Shown here: piece after piece, positions 1-8,655 of the stretch | How positions within the stretch are numbered: the first letter of the stretch is position 1 | Layout: each line of letters starts with the position of its first letter | Assembly: GCA_963795795.1 (NCBI GenBank) | Contig: CAWCJS010000003.1 | Span: 434,001 to 498,000, forward strand | Source: Palsa-504 sp963795795 | GTDB lineage: Bacteria; Actinomycetota; Actinomycetes; Streptosporangiales; Streptosporangiaceae | Direction: 5' to 3' | Length of the DNA: 64,000 nucleotides | Notes under the pieces: generated by a model | Told to the model about the DNA's origin: nothing | The model's input: the letters and a program-made list of their open reading frames with translations, nothing else | Databases searched by the model: none | Translations under genes and position numbers: made by a program

Positions 1-1
1 T

Positions 2-286
2 GACCACAACGGCGTCCTGACGATGCAGCGGCTCATGCTAGCCGGGGCACTCGGGATGACTATGGCGCGGAAGGCGGCGGCGATCCTGGAGGGCGAGCCG
101 GGCTCAAGGGCCCAAGGCGGCCCGCCCCAGCCGCCCGAGGGCGCGGTGCTGCGGGCGATCCTGGACGCGGCCAACGAGTGCCTGGGGCACTTCGACGACC
201 GGCCCCCGGCGGAGCGGTGGTGCGATGCGCTGCTCCAGCTCCTCGACCTGGCCGCCTTCGCGGCCGACCTGGGCGCGGCAGCCTGA
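2..286 (+). CDS. C-terminal part of an unrecognised protein (cut by window edge)
   Basis: The reading frame is open at the left edge and ends with TGA at 284-286, so only the last 94 or so residues are present. They are helical-looking and rich in Ala, Leu and Pro, with a linker (EGEPGSRAQGGPPQPPEG) followed by a leucine-rich helix pair containing ERWCDALLQLLDLAAF. Codon third positions are strongly GC, as in real genes here. An internal ATG at 23 could be a start, but the frame runs past it to the edge. No family is recognised. It converges on the MFS gene that follows. Confidence 0.5.
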   Translation, partial: DHNGVLTMQRLMLAGALGMTMARKAAAILEGEPGSRAQGGPPQPPEGAVLRAILDAANECLGHFDDRPPAERWCDALLQLLDLAAFAADLGAAA

Positions 287-321
287 CGGACCCCGGTACC
301 CAGCCGGCCCGGCTGGCCAGC

Positions 322-1644
322 TCAGCCGGCGGGCTGGGCCGCGGCCGCCGGTCCGGCGGGGGGACCGGCCGGGCCCGCCTGGCCGGATGCTCCCGGGGTC
401 TTGCGGCCTGCGTTGCGCACGGGGGCCAGCGCGGTGGCGGCGATCGCCGTCACCGCCATCCCCGCGGCGACCACGGCCATGGCCGCGGCCGGGGACAGCA
501 CCTGGAGCAGGAAGCCCGCCAGGAGCGAGCCGAGCGGGATCACGCCCCACGCCACCTGCACGCTGACGCTGCTCGTCCGGCCCATCATCTCGTTGGGCGT
601 GATCTGCATCCGGTACGTCTGGGCCGACACGTTCCAGGCCGGGCCGACGAACCCCATGACCGCCACCGTCGGGTACAGCCAGGCCACGCCGTGCACGACC
701 GCGATCAGCGCGAGGAGCACCGTCCAGATCCACATGCAGCCCGTGATCGTGAGGCCGGCCGGGATGGTGCGCTGGAACCAGGGGGCCACCAGCGCGCCGG
801 CGAGACCGCCCACGCCAAAGCAGCCGACGATGATGCCGATCTGCGCGGGCGAGGCCCCGTCGTGCCTGCCGAGCACGATGATGCCGAGGACGACCACCTG
901 GAGCAGCACGTTAACCGCGGCGCCGAAGATCGAGGCGTACCGCAGGAACGGCTGCCGCCAGGTGAAGACCAGCCCCTCGCGGAGCTCGGCCCGCAGCCTG
1001 CGCCAGGACCCGCCCTGGGCCGCGTCCGGGGCGCCGGCCCGGGCGGTCGCCTGCATCGGCGTCCTGATCAAGGGGAGCGTCACGAGCGAGGCCAGGTACG
1101 ACACCGCGTCCGCCGCGAACGGCGCGGCCCGCGACAGCCCGAACAACGCGCCACCCAGCGCCGGGCCCGCCAGCTGCGCGACGTTGGTCCGCGCCTCGTT
1201 CTGGCTGATGGCGGTGGAGCGCTGGGCGGGGTGGACGAGCATCGGCAGCGCGGCGCGCTCGGCCAGGTTGAAGAAGATGGTCGCGCCGCCCTCGGCGAAA
1301 CCGGCCAGGAGGATCTGCGCGTAGGTGAGGTCCGCGGCCCAGAAGGCGATGGCGATGCTGCCGACCGCCGCCAGCCGGATCACGTCGCAGGCGATCATGA
1401 TCCGCTTCCGGTCGTACCGGTCGGCCAGCATCCCGGCCGGGAGCGGGAACAGCAGGTAGCCGAGCATGGCCGCGAAGCCGGCGATCCCGGCCTTGGCCGG
1501 TGAGCCGGTCATGGCCAGGACGAGCAACGGATAGGCGATCCTCGACGTCTGCGAGCCGAGCAGCGACAGCGCCTGGCCGCTCCAGAGCAGCTGGAAGTCC
1601 CGGTTGCGCCGCAGCGGAACCGGTTCACCCGTGGCGGCGCTCAT
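322..1644 (-). CDS. MFS transporter, EntS/enterobactin-exporter-like
   Basis: This 440-residue integral membrane protein has about 12 hydrophobic segments and is of the MFS_3 (EntS-like) family that exports small molecules such as siderophores by proton antiport. The N terminus RNRDFQLLWSGQALSLLGSQ is typical of the family, and the loop 2-3 signature GMLADRYDRKR is clear near residue 75. The start is the ATG at 1644. The C-terminal tail after the last helix is Pro/Ala/Gly-rich and probably disordered. It is divergent from the DUF4232 gene and shares a 145-base intergenic region with it. The substrate cannot be read from the sequence; no siderophore genes are nearby. Confidence 0.85.
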   Translation of the reverse strand: MSAATGEPVPLRRNRDFQLLWSGQALSLLGSQTSRIAYPLLVLAMTGSPAKAGIAGFAAMLGYLLFPLPAGMLADRYDRKRIMIACDVIRLAAVGSIAIAFWAADLTYAQILLAGFAEGGATIFFNLAERAALPMLVHPAQRSTAISQNEARTNVAQLAGPALGGALFGLSRAAPFAADAVSYLASLVTLPLIRTPMQATARAGAPDAAQGGSWRRLRAELREGLVFTWRQPFLRYASIFGAAVNVLLQVVVLGIIVLGRHDGASPAQIGIIVGCFGVGGLAGALVAPWFQRTIPAGLTITGCMWIWTVLLALIAVVHGVAWLYPTVAVMGFVGPAWNVSAQTYRMQITPNEMMGRTSSVSVQVAWGVIPLGSLLAGFLLQVLSPAAAMAVVAAGMAVTAIAATALAPVRNAGRKTPGASGQAGPAGPPAGPAAAAQPAG

Positions 1645-1732
1645 GCGGTCAACATACGTGCGGACCCCAGCCCGCGGCCACCCGAGCGGACGGGAGGGAA
1701 ATCGCCCGAAGCAGACGAAAACCGTGTTTACA

Positions 1733-1742
1733 GGGTTAACCC
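1733..1742. promoter_or_regulatory. Perfect palindrome GGGTTAACCC in a divergent promoter region
   Basis: A perfect 10-base palindrome lies midway between the divergent MFS exporter and the DUF4232 gene, in the only AT-containing stretch of this intergenic region. An operator for a dimeric repressor is possible. No second copy or clear -10/-35 pair was found, so the role is inferred. Confidence 0.3.
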
Positions 1743-1789
1743 GCTCGCGGGCGGGGGATCGTCACAAGCAAAGCCAGATGGGGACGGCG

Positions 1790-2401
1790 ATGACGAGGTA
1801 CGGCCATATCGGGTGGCGCGTGACCGCGGTAGTGGCCTTCGCGGGAACTGCCGCACTCGCCGTCATCCTCACCCATGTTCCGGCCCATCCCGCTCAGGCG
1901 ACCCTGTCCTCGAACCTCACGCAAACCGCCTGCTCCCCGTCCGGGCTCGAGGCGTGGGTCGGGCTCGGGACGACGGGTTCGCCGCCGGGGACGAGCCAGC
2001 GTCCCCAGCTCGCCGCGGGCACCTCGTACACCCTGGAATTCACCAACGTCTCCTCCCGCGCGTGCAGCCTCTACGGCTATCCCCAGGTCACCGCCTACGC
2101 GAACGCCCAGATCGGCAGCGCGGCCGTCGACGACACCTCGGTACGCGCGCAACCGGTGATGCTCGAGCCGGGGGCGACGGCGCACTCGGTGCTGCGCATC
2201 ACCGGCACCGGCCGGTTCCAGCCGAACGCGTGCGGGCAGGTGATCGCGCCCGAGCTGAGGGTCATGCTGCCGGATCAGGCCCGCCCGTCCTTCGTGGCGG
2301 TCCACCTGGCGGCCTGCTCCCGGAAGGGCCTGGCGTTCATGAGCGTGCAGCCGATCCAGCCCAGGCCGGGCATACCTGGAGCCGGATTCCCGATGCCCTG
2401 A
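1790..2401 (+). CDS. DUF4232 domain secreted/anchored protein
   Basis: An N-terminal hydrophobic segment (TAVVAFAGTAALAVILTHV) is followed by a DUF4232 beta-sandwich domain, recognised by LEFTNVSSRACSLYGYP and by paired cysteines (CSPSG, CSLYGYP, NACGQV, AACSRKG) likely to form disulfides outside the membrane. DUF4232 proteins are common exported actinobacterial proteins of unknown function. ATG 1790 is chosen because GGGGA precedes it by five bases; ATG 1778 in the same frame is the alternative and would add four residues. The ppk gene lies downstream after about 90 bases. Confidence 0.75.
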   Translation: MTRYGHIGWRVTAVVAFAGTAALAVILTHVPAHPAQATLSSNLTQTACSPSGLEAWVGLGTTGSPPGTSQRPQLAAGTSYTLEFTNVSSRACSLYGYPQVTAYANAQIGSAAVDDTSVRAQPVMLEPGATAHSVLRITGTGRFQPNACGQVIAPELRVMLPDQARPSFVAVHLAACSRKGLAFMSVQPIQPRPGIPGAGFPMP

Positions 2402-2416
2402 GCTGACCGGGGGTGA

Positions 2417-2433
2417 CACCACCGCTCGTTCGG
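2417..2433 (-). repeat. Copy of a dispersed short motif CCGAACGAGCGGTGGTG
   Basis: On the minus strand a T-rich tract leads into CCGAACGAGCGGTGGTG. The same 17 bases occur at 21788-21804, and one-mismatch or shorter copies occur at 5237 and 57035. This copy lies just upstream of ppk. Function unknown. Confidence 0.5.
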
Positions 2434-2488
2434 GGAAAATGGGTCTCATGGAACGGCCACCCGTAGGAAAGCGCATGAGGGCGCAGCG

Positions 2489-4567
2489 CTGCCCGAAGAG
2501 CGTTACCTGGACCGCGAGGAGAGCTGGCTCCGGTTTAACGAACGGGTGCTCGAGCTCGCGGAGGACGAGTCCGTTCCGCTGCTCGAGCGGGTGAGGTTCC
2601 TGGCCATCTTCGCGAACAACCTGGACGAGTTCTTCATGGTCCGGGTGGCCGGGCTGGTCAGGAGGATGGTGGCCGGGTTCCCCGTCGAGGGGACCGGGGT
2701 CCGGCTGCCCCGGCAGGTGCTCGAGGACACGCTGGACCTGGCGGGCGAGCTGACGGTCAGGCACGCCCGGGCGTTCAGCGAGCGGATCAGCCCCGAGCTC
2801 ACCGAGCACGGGATCGAGATCCTGCGCTGGAAGGAACTGTCGTCGCACGAGCGCGACACCCTCAGCGAGCTGTTCCGGCAGCGCATCTACCCGGTGCTCA
2901 CCCCGCTGGTGGTGGACCCGGCCCACCCGTTCCCGTTCATCTCCGGGCTCTCGCTCAACCTGGCCGTCATCATCGCCGACCCGAGGACCGACAGCACCAT
3001 GTTCGCCAGGGTCAAGGTGCCGCCGCTGCTGCCCAGGTTCCTCGCGATGGCCCAGAACCGGTACGTGCCGATCGAGGACGTCATCGCCGCGCACATGACG
3101 GACCTGTTCGGCGGCGCGGAGGTGATCGAGCAGCACGCGTTCCGCGTCACCCGGATCAGGGACCTGGAGGTGGACGAGGACATCACCGAGAACCTGCTGC
3201 AGGCGATGGAGCGGGAACTCGTCCGGCGCAGGTTCGAGCCCGCGGTCCGGCTCGAGATCGAGGACACGATGTCCGCCGACGTCCTGGACAAGCTGGTCAC
3301 CGAGCTCGGCATCGAACCGCGCGCGGTGTACCGCGTGAACGGGCCCCTCGACCTGAGCGGGCTGTCCGCCATCGCCGACCTGAGCATCGGCGAGCTCCGC
3401 TACCCGGCGTTCGTCCCGTCCAGCCGGGCGGTCGCCAAGGACTCCAGCATCTTCACCGCCATCGCCGAACGCGACATCTTGGTCCAGCACCCGTACGACT
3501 CGTTCGCCGCCTCGGTCGAGCGGCTGATCCAGGAGGCCGCCGACGACCCGGGCGTGCTCGCGATCAAGCAGACGCTCTACCGGACCAGCGGCCAGTCGCC
3601 GATCGCGGACGCGCTGATCGACGCCGCCGAGGCGGGCAAGCAGGTCGTCGTGGTGGTGGAGATCAAGGCCAGGTTCGACGAGCGGGCCAACATCACGTGG
3701 GCGCGCAAGCTGGAGGAGGCGGGCTGCCACGTCGTCTACGGCTTCGTGGGGCTGAAGACGCACTGCAAGATGGCGCTGATCGTGCGCCAGGAGTCCGACG
3801 GCTCGCTACGCCGGTACTGTCACCTCGGCACCGGCAACTACCACCCGACCACCGCCCGCTTCTACGAGGACTTCGGCGTGCTCACCGCGGATCCCGCGGT
3901 CGGCGAGGACGTCACCTCGCTGTTCAACCACCTCACCGGGTACAGCCGCCCGGGCTCGTACAACCGGCTGCTCGTCGCGCCGGAATCGATGCGGAACGGC
4001 ATCGTGAGCCGGATCGACGCCCAGGCCGAGCGGGCTCGGGCGGGACGGCCGGCCAAGATCGCGTTCAAGTCCAACGCGCTCGTCGACGAGGTGGTGATCG
4101 ACGCGCTCTACCGGGCCTCGCAGGCAGGGGTGCCCGTCGACATGTGGATCCGCGGCATCTGCGCGCTGCGGCCCGGCATCGCGGGACTATCGGAGAACAT
4201 CAGGGTCCGCAGCGTGCTCGGCCGGTTCCTCGAGCACTCGCGCATCTACGCGTTCGGGGCCGACGAGGACGAGGGCGCGGAGGTCTGGATCGGCAGCGCC
4301 GATATGATGCACAGGAACCTGGACCGGAGGGTGGAGCTGATCGTGCAGGTCGCCGACCCCGCCCACCAGCGGCGGGTGCGTCAGTTCATGGATCTCGGCA
4401 TGGACGACGGCACCTCGTCGTGGTGGCTCAACCCGGACGGGTACTGGACGCGGCACAACCGGGATGAGTGGGGGAACCCGCTGCGTGACGTGCAGGAGAC
4501 ACTGGTCGGGGAACGGCGGGTTCGTTCGGCCGATGAGCCGGGCTTATGGCCCGGCCCCGGTGAATGA
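2489..4567 (+). CDS. ppk1: Polyphosphate kinase Ppk1
   Basis: Ppk1 reversibly polymerises the gamma-phosphate of ATP into polyphosphate. Family landmarks appear in order: the N-terminal helical signature RYLDREESWLRFNERVL, ANNLDEFFMVRVAGL, the catalytic-domain LKTHCKMALIVR, the autophosphorylated-histidine motif CHLGTGNYH (about residue 445), and the second histidine region RFLEHSRIYAF (about 583) with WIGSADMMHRNLDRR near the end. Total length of about 692 residues matches the family. No ATG, GTG or TTG occurs in this frame between the upstream stop (2414) and position 2546, although conserved sequence begins at 2492. CTG 2489, preceded by GAGGG at 2477, is taken as the start. The alternative is ATG 2475 or 2448 in another frame plus a lost base near 2480-2490. 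The 3' end overlaps mutT1, as in other actinobacteria. Confidence 0.93.
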   Translation: MPEERYLDREESWLRFNERVLELAEDESVPLLERVRFLAIFANNLDEFFMVRVAGLVRRMVAGFPVEGTGVRLPRQVLEDTLDLAGELTVRHARAFSERISPELTEHGIEILRWKELSSHERDTLSELFRQRIYPVLTPLVVDPAHPFPFISGLSLNLAVIIADPRTDSTMFARVKVPPLLPRFLAMAQNRYVPIEDVIAAHMTDLFGGAEVIEQHAFRVTRIRDLEVDEDITENLLQAMERELVRRRFEPAVRLEIEDTMSADVLDKLVTELGIEPRAVYRVNGPLDLSGLSAIADLSIGELRYPAFVPSSRAVAKDSSIFTAIAERDILVQHPYDSFAASVERLIQEAADDPGVLAIKQTLYRTSGQSPIADALIDAAEAGKQVVVVVEIKARFDERANITWARKLEEAGCHVVYGFVGLKTHCKMALIVRQESDGSLRRYCHLGTGNYHPTTARFYEDFGVLTADPAVGEDVTSLFNHLTGYSRPGSYNRLLVAPESMRNGIVSRIDAQAERARAGRPAKIAFKSNALVDEVVIDALYRASQAGVPVDMWIRGICALRPGIAGLSENIRVRSVLGRFLEHSRIYAFGADEDEGAEVWIGSADMMHRNLDRRVELIVQVADPAHQRRVRQFMDLGMDDGTSSWWLNPDGYWTRHNRDEWGNPLRDVQETLVGERRVRSADEPGLWPGPGE

Positions 4568-5534
4568 GGTGATCCTCGCGGCGGGGGCGGTGGTGTGGCG
4601 CCCCGGCGCGGGCGGCGCTTCCGGGGTCGAGGTCCTGCTGATCCACCGGGAGCGGTACGACGACTGGTCGCTGCCCAAGGGAAAGCGCGAGCGGGGGGAG
4701 CACCTGCTGATCACCGCCGTGCGGGAGGTCTTCGAGGAGACCAGCGTCCGTCCCGTGCTCGGCCCCAGGCTGCCGACGACGGAGTACCTGGCCGCCGGGC
4801 GGCCCAAGCGGGTCGACTACTGGTCGGCGGTCGGCCCGGATACGGTAGCCGAGGCCAGCCACGAGATCGACGCCGTGTCCTGGGTACCGCTCGGGCAGGC
4901 CGCCGGCCACCTGAGCTACGCGCACGACGCTGCCGTGGTGGCCGCCCTCCGGCCGCGGCCGACGGTCCCGCTGATCCTGCTGAGGCACGCCTCGGCGGGC
5001 CAGCGCACCGCGCACCCCGACGATGACGCCAGGCGCCCGCTGGACGCCGAGGGCGCGATCGACGCGCGGCTGCTGGCCGGCCTGCTGGCCTGCTTCGCCC
5101 CACGCGCCCGGGTCCTGTCTTCGCCTGCGTTGCGGTGCCTGGAGACGGTGCAGCCGTTCGCGGCGGAGTTCGGCGGGTCCGTCGAGGCTGAGCCGGCGCT
5201 GGCGGTATCGCGCCGACCCTCCGACTTTTCTTCAGCCCGAACGAGCGTTGGTGACTCCCTCGCCACCCTCCTGCGTGACCTGGTGGCGGCGGACCGGGCG
5301 GCGGTGGTCTGCCTGCACCGGGAGAACCTGCCCCAGGCGCTGGCCGCGGCCTGTACGGCCCTCGGGGCTCCATCGGCCGTCCCGGACGACCCCGAACTGC
5401 CCAAGGGCGGCTTCTGGGTCGTGCACGCGGCGTCCGGGACGCTAGCCGCCCTGGAGCGCTACGACCTACGCGAACCCCAGGATGCCCCAGATGCCCAGAA
5501 CCCCCAGATGACCCTCAGGGCAACTCCCGAGTAG
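4533..5534 (+). CDS. mutT1: MutT1-type Nudix hydrolase with histidine phosphatase domain
   Basis: This two-domain enzyme corresponds to mycobacterial MutT1, which hydrolyses 8-oxo-(d)GTP or dinucleoside polyphosphates and then handles the product with a histidine-phosphatase domain. The Nudix half starts with AAGAVVWRPG and carries the Nudix box GKRERGEHLLITAVREVFEE, with Ser at the usual last Gly. The phosphatase half begins at LILLRHASAG (RHA motif), and a second His lies in VVCLHRENLP. ATG 4533 overlaps the end of ppk by 35 bases; GTG 4560 is a possible shorter start. Adjacency to ppk is the same as in Mycobacterium. The C-terminal tail is Pro/Gln/Asp-rich, and the 3' end overlaps dedA by 20 bases. 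Confidence 0.88.
   Translation: MSRAYGPAPVNEVILAAGAVVWRPGAGGASGVEVLLIHRERYDDWSLPKGKRERGEHLLITAVREVFEETSVRPVLGPRLPTTEYLAAGRPKRVDYWSAVGPDTVAEASHEIDAVSWVPLGQAAGHLSYAHDAAVVAALRPRPTVPLILLRHASAGQRTAHPDDDARRPLDAEGAIDARLLAGLLACFAPRARVLSSPALRCLETVQPFAAEFGGSVEAEPALAVSRRPSDFSSARTSVGDSLATLLRDLVAADRAAVVCLHRENLPQALAAACTALGAPSAVPDDPELPKGGFWVVHAASGTLAALERYDLREPQDAPDAQNPQMTLRATPE
5237..5253 (+). repeat. Dispersed motif copy inside mutT1
   Basis: CCGAACGAGCGTTGGTG lies inside the mutT1 coding sequence, preceded by a pyrimidine tract (ACTTTTCTTC). It differs by one base from the copies at 2417 and 21788. Here it encodes the atypical stretch SSARTSVG between two phosphatase-domain segments. Confidence 0.45.
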
Positions 5535-6474
5535 CGGAGTCCCCCCCGTCCCCCTCGTCGCCGTCCCCCTCGTCATCCTCGACCCCAGAGTCCTCCTGAG
5601 CACCAGGGTCTTCCTGGGTCGCAAGGTACTCATGGGCCGCAGAGTACTCTTCTATAGAGGATCTTATCTTGCTCTCAGGGTCCCCTAGAGTCCTGGAGTC
5701 CTCTTCAACCCCGTGGCCCTCTTCAGTCTCAAGGACCTCTTCGGCCCCAGGGTCTTCCTGGGTCGCAGGGGCCTGCTCAGCCTCTGGGGTCTCTGGTGTT
5801 GCTGGAGCGGCCGAGGCGGCTCGGTGGCGGCGACGACGGACGACGCGGCGGATGATGTAGCCGGCAAGTAGGACGGCGAGGGCGAGGAGCACGTAGACCG
5901 CGTACCGGTTGACGTCGTGGTAGATCGTGCCGATCGTGTCGCCGGCCACGTACCCGATGCTCACCCAGGTGGCGACCCAGGCGCAGGCCCCGAGCACGTT
6001 GAACCAGCCGAAGGTGAGCCACCGCATTTGGGTGAGGCCGGCGATGATGCCGTTGGCCTCGCGCAGGCCCACGATGAATCTGGCGATGACCACGACGATG
6101 CCGCCGAAGCGCGAGACGGTCGCCTCGGCCCGGTCCAGGTGGTGCGACTTGACGAAGACCCACTTGCCGTAGCGCAGGATCAGCTCGCGCCCGGCGAACC
6201 GGCCGATCAGGTAGCCGATCTCGGCCCCGGCGATCGATGCGGCGACCGAGACCACGCCGACCTCGACGATGTTCAGCCCAGCCCGGCCCGTGCCCGCGAA
6301 GACGGCGCCCGCGATCATGGCCAGCTCGCCGGGGACCACGGGGACGCCGATGTTCTCCAGCAGGAGCAGGAGGGCGATGGCCCCGATGCCGTAGTGGTCG
6401 AGCGGGCCGGCCAGTGCGTTGAGGAACCCGGGCAGCGGAGTCCCGTGAAGGCCCGCGCTAGCCAGAGTTTTCAT
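5515..6474 (-). CDS. DedA family membrane protein
   Basis: The protein belongs to the DedA/VTT (SNARE-associated) family of undecaprenyl-phosphate or phospholipid-flippase-like proteins. Visible hallmarks are LLLLLENIGVPVVPGELAMIAGA, AEIGYLIGRFAGR, and the re-entrant segment with the conserved FIVGLREANGIIAGLTQM, followed by C-terminal membrane helices to about residue 215. The last 100 or so residues form an unusual acidic tail rich in Glu, Asp, Gly and Pro with imperfect repeats of ATQEDPGAE; the matching DNA repeats occur twice (near 5605 and 5755). The tail is not part of the family domain and is probably disordered. The gene converges with mutT1. Confidence 0.88.
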   Translation of the reverse strand: MKTLASAGLHGTPLPGFLNALAGPLDHYGIGAIALLLLLENIGVPVVPGELAMIAGAVFAGTGRAGLNIVEVGVVSVAASIAGAEIGYLIGRFAGRELILRYGKWVFVKSHHLDRAEATVSRFGGIVVVIARFIVGLREANGIIAGLTQMRWLTFGWFNVLGACAWVATWVSIGYVAGDTIGTIYHDVNRYAVYVLLALAVLLAGYIIRRVVRRRRHRAASAAPATPETPEAEQAPATQEDPGAEEVLETEEGHGVEEDSRTLGDPESKIRSSIEEYSAAHEYLATQEDPGAQEDSGVEDDEGDGDEGDGGDSATRELP

Positions 6475-6476
6475 GC

Positions 6477-7748
6477 TCAGGTGTCTCCCGGGTCCGGCGG
6501 TTTGCTCTTCCCGGCGTTGAACGCGTCGGCGATAGGACCCGCGGTGAGCTCGACCTGCCAGGCCCTAGCCCCGTACGACGCCAATGCCGCGCCCACCGTC
6601 ACCGGGTCGCTCGGCTCGGGGGGATCCCAGCTGAGCCTGCGCAGCACGTCGGGGGAAAGCAGGTTCTCGACAGGTAGCTTACTGGCCTCGGCGATGGCAC
6701 TGGCCACGGAGCGCGCCGCGGCCAGGCGCGCGGCGGCGACTGGGTCGCGCTCGGCCCAGCGGTGCGCGGGCGGCGGCCCGTTCGGTATCGCGCCGCCGGC
6801 GGCATCGGGCAGTTCGGCGTCGGCGCTGGTCCGCGCTCGGGTGACCGCGGCCAGCCACTCGTGCTCGTGCCTGCGGGCCTGGCGGCTGGCGAACCCGCCG
6901 ATCCGCATGAGCTGCCCGGTGCTGACCGGAAGCGTCCTGGCCGCCTCGATGATCGACGTGTCGGGCAGGACGCGGCGCGGCGACAGGTCCGCGGCCTGGG
7001 CGATCTTGTCCCTGGTGATCCACAGCTCCCGGACGACGGCCAGCCCGCGCCTCGATTGCACGCGGTGTATCCCGGACGTGCGCCGCCACGGGTCCGCCCG
7101 GGCCGTCACGGGCTTGGCGGCGAGCACCGCTTCGAACTCCTGGCGGGCCCATTCGGTCTTGCCCTGGGCGGCGAGCTCGTCGGCCAGAGCGTCGCGCAAT
7201 TCGATCAGTACCTCGACGTCGAGGGCGGCGTACCGCAGGAGTTCGGTCCGCAGGGGGCGGATCGACCAGTCGGCCGCCGAATGACCCTTCTCCAGGTGGA
7301 ACCCGAGCACCTCCTCGACCAGTGTGCCGAGGGCGACCCGGGGGTACCCGAGCAGCAGGCCGGCCAGTTCGGTGTCGAACAGCCGCCGGGGCCGGAAGCC
7401 GATCTCCGCGAGGCAGGGCAGGTCCTGTGACGCCGCGTGCAGGACAGCCTCGGCGTCGGCTAGGGCGGCGTCGAGGCCGGAAAGCCCGGGAACGGTGGTT
7501 GGGTCGATCAGGACGGTCCCGGCTCCCGCCCGCCGCAGCTGGACCAGGTACGCGCGCTGCCCGTACCGATAGCCGGAGGCACGCTCGGCGTCGACCGCCA
7601 CGGGGCCAACACCTCGGGCCAGCCGGTCCGTGACCTCGGCTAGGGCGGCGCTGGTCTCGACCACGGGAGGCAGGCCGTCCCGCGGCTCGAGCAGTGGAAT
7701 GGCCTGGTGGGGCCCGTCGTTCCCGCCGACCTCAGGGCCAGCGCTCAC
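6477..7748 (-). CDS. Ribonuclease D-like 3'-5' exonuclease with HRDC domain
   Basis: A DEDD-type exonuclease fold is followed by an HRDC domain, as in actinobacterial RNase D homologues (M. tuberculosis Rv2681-like). Exo I is VAVDAERASGYRYGQRAYLV, Exo II is AVLHAASQDLPCL, and Exo III is LLRYAALDVEVLIEL. The HRDC region begins around WITRDKIAQAADLSPRRVLP. Likely roles are 3' processing or turnover of structured RNA. The start is the GTG at 7748, whose last bases overlap the DUF3000 stop (GTGA), indicating translational coupling. Longer upstream readings in this frame only overlap the DUF3000 gene. Length (423 aa) fits the family. Confidence 0.88.
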   Translation of the reverse strand: MSAGPEVGGNDGPHQAIPLLEPRDGLPPVVETSAALAEVTDRLARGVGPVAVDAERASGYRYGQRAYLVQLRRAGAGTVLIDPTTVPGLSGLDAALADAEAVLHAASQDLPCLAEIGFRPRRLFDTELAGLLLGYPRVALGTLVEEVLGFHLEKGHSAADWSIRPLRTELLRYAALDVEVLIELRDALADELAAQGKTEWARQEFEAVLAAKPVTARADPWRRTSGIHRVQSRRGLAVVRELWITRDKIAQAADLSPRRVLPDTSIIEAARTLPVSTGQLMRIGGFASRQARRHEHEWLAAVTRARTSADAELPDAAGGAIPNGPPPAHRWAERDPVAAARLAAARSVASAIAEASKLPVENLLSPDVLRRLSWDPPEPSDPVTVGAALASYGARAWQVELTAGPIADAFNAGKSKPPDPGDT

Positions 7749-8551
7749 CCGTGCCCCGGCGGCCGCAGCGCGCGGGTGCCCGGCGGTTCCAGGCCGGCCG
7801 CGGCCGACAGGCAGTCGCACCACGCCGCGATGTGCGCGGGCAGGTCCAGGACGTCCAGGCCGGGCTCGCCCGGGCCACTGGCCCTGGCCGTTCGCCCGGA
7901 TCGCTTGCGCCCGGTGGTCCGGCTGGGGCCGCCGGGGGGCGCGGGAGACCAGGAGGCGCGCAGCTCGAACCCGGTGAGGGGCTGCTCGTCCCGCTTGGTG
8001 CCGAACCCCTCGGTGATGACCCTGGTCACCGTGCCGCTCGGCTGTGCGTAGCCGGGCACCTGCTGGTCCAGTGCCTCGGACAGCCAGCTCCACCCGACCT
8101 CGCCGAGCAGCGGATCGGCGGCGATCTCCGGCTCCACCTCGGCGCGGATGTACGCCACCAGCCTGAATACGCCGTCCCAGCCTTCCTGGCCGTCCGGGTC
8201 GTAGAGCAGCACCAGCCGTCCCCACGCGACGTCCGCGCCGTCGCGCTGGACCGCGGCCGCGATGGCTGTGGCGAAGGGGGCCAGTCGTTTGGGCGCGGGG
8301 ACGTCCTCGAAGGCCAGGTTCCGGTCGGCCTGGTCGTCGCGCCCCTGCTGGAAGGCGGCCACCGCGGCGGCGAACGTCGCCTCGCCCGGACTGCCCGCGG
8401 GGAGCGCTGGCGTGTCGGCTGCCGTCAGCGGCGTGCCTGCCGCTTCTGGGCCGGTTACCGCGCCCGGCCGCCGCGCCGCCCCCGATCGCGCGGTACGCCG
8501 ACTCCCCGGCTCGTCACCCGGCTTCATGACCCGAGCGTACGTGTCACTCAT
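7745..8551 (-). CDS. DUF3000 domain protein
   Basis: This protein of unknown function is restricted to actinobacteria and is normally found directly upstream of the RNase D-like gene, as here. Recognisable segments are FAAAVAAFQQGRD, LAPFATAIAAAV and GRLVLLYDPDGQEGWDGVFRLVAYIRAEVEPE, then WSWLSEAL and the C-terminal HIAAWCDCLS. ATG 8551 is preferred because GAGAAG lies seven bases upstream; in-frame ATGs at 8590, 8572 and 8527 are alternatives. The first 50 or so residues are Arg/Pro/Ala-rich and poorly conserved in type. Confidence 0.8.
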   Translation of the reverse strand: MSDTYARVMKPGDEPGSRRTARSGAARRPGAVTGPEAAGTPLTAADTPALPAGSPGEATFAAAVAAFQQGRDDQADRNLAFEDVPAPKRLAPFATAIAAAVQRDGADVAWGRLVLLYDPDGQEGWDGVFRLVAYIRAEVEPEIAADPLLGEVGWSWLSEALDQQVPGYAQPSGTVTRVITEGFGTKRDEQPLTGFELRASWSPAPPGGPSRTTGRKRSGRTARASGPGEPGLDVLDLPAHIAAWCDCLSAAAGLEPPGTRALRPPGHG

Positions 8552-8655
8552 ATGCTTCTCGCGCGAGGCCATAGGTTCATCCCCGAACACCGTGTTTCAT
8601 GCAAGTTCGACCGATTCAGGTTCAGCCTAGAACCAGTACGGATCGGGTAGGTCGG

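Noticed and set aside
1736..3763. Long minus-strand open frame opposite ppk
   Set aside because: It is rich in Arg/Asp/Val in the pattern of a shadow of a GC-rich gene; ppk on the plus strand explains the region.
7749..8225. Upstream extension of the RNase D-like frame
   Set aside because: It overlaps the DUF3000 gene in another frame and has no domain similarity; GTG 7748 gives the family length and a GTGA junction.
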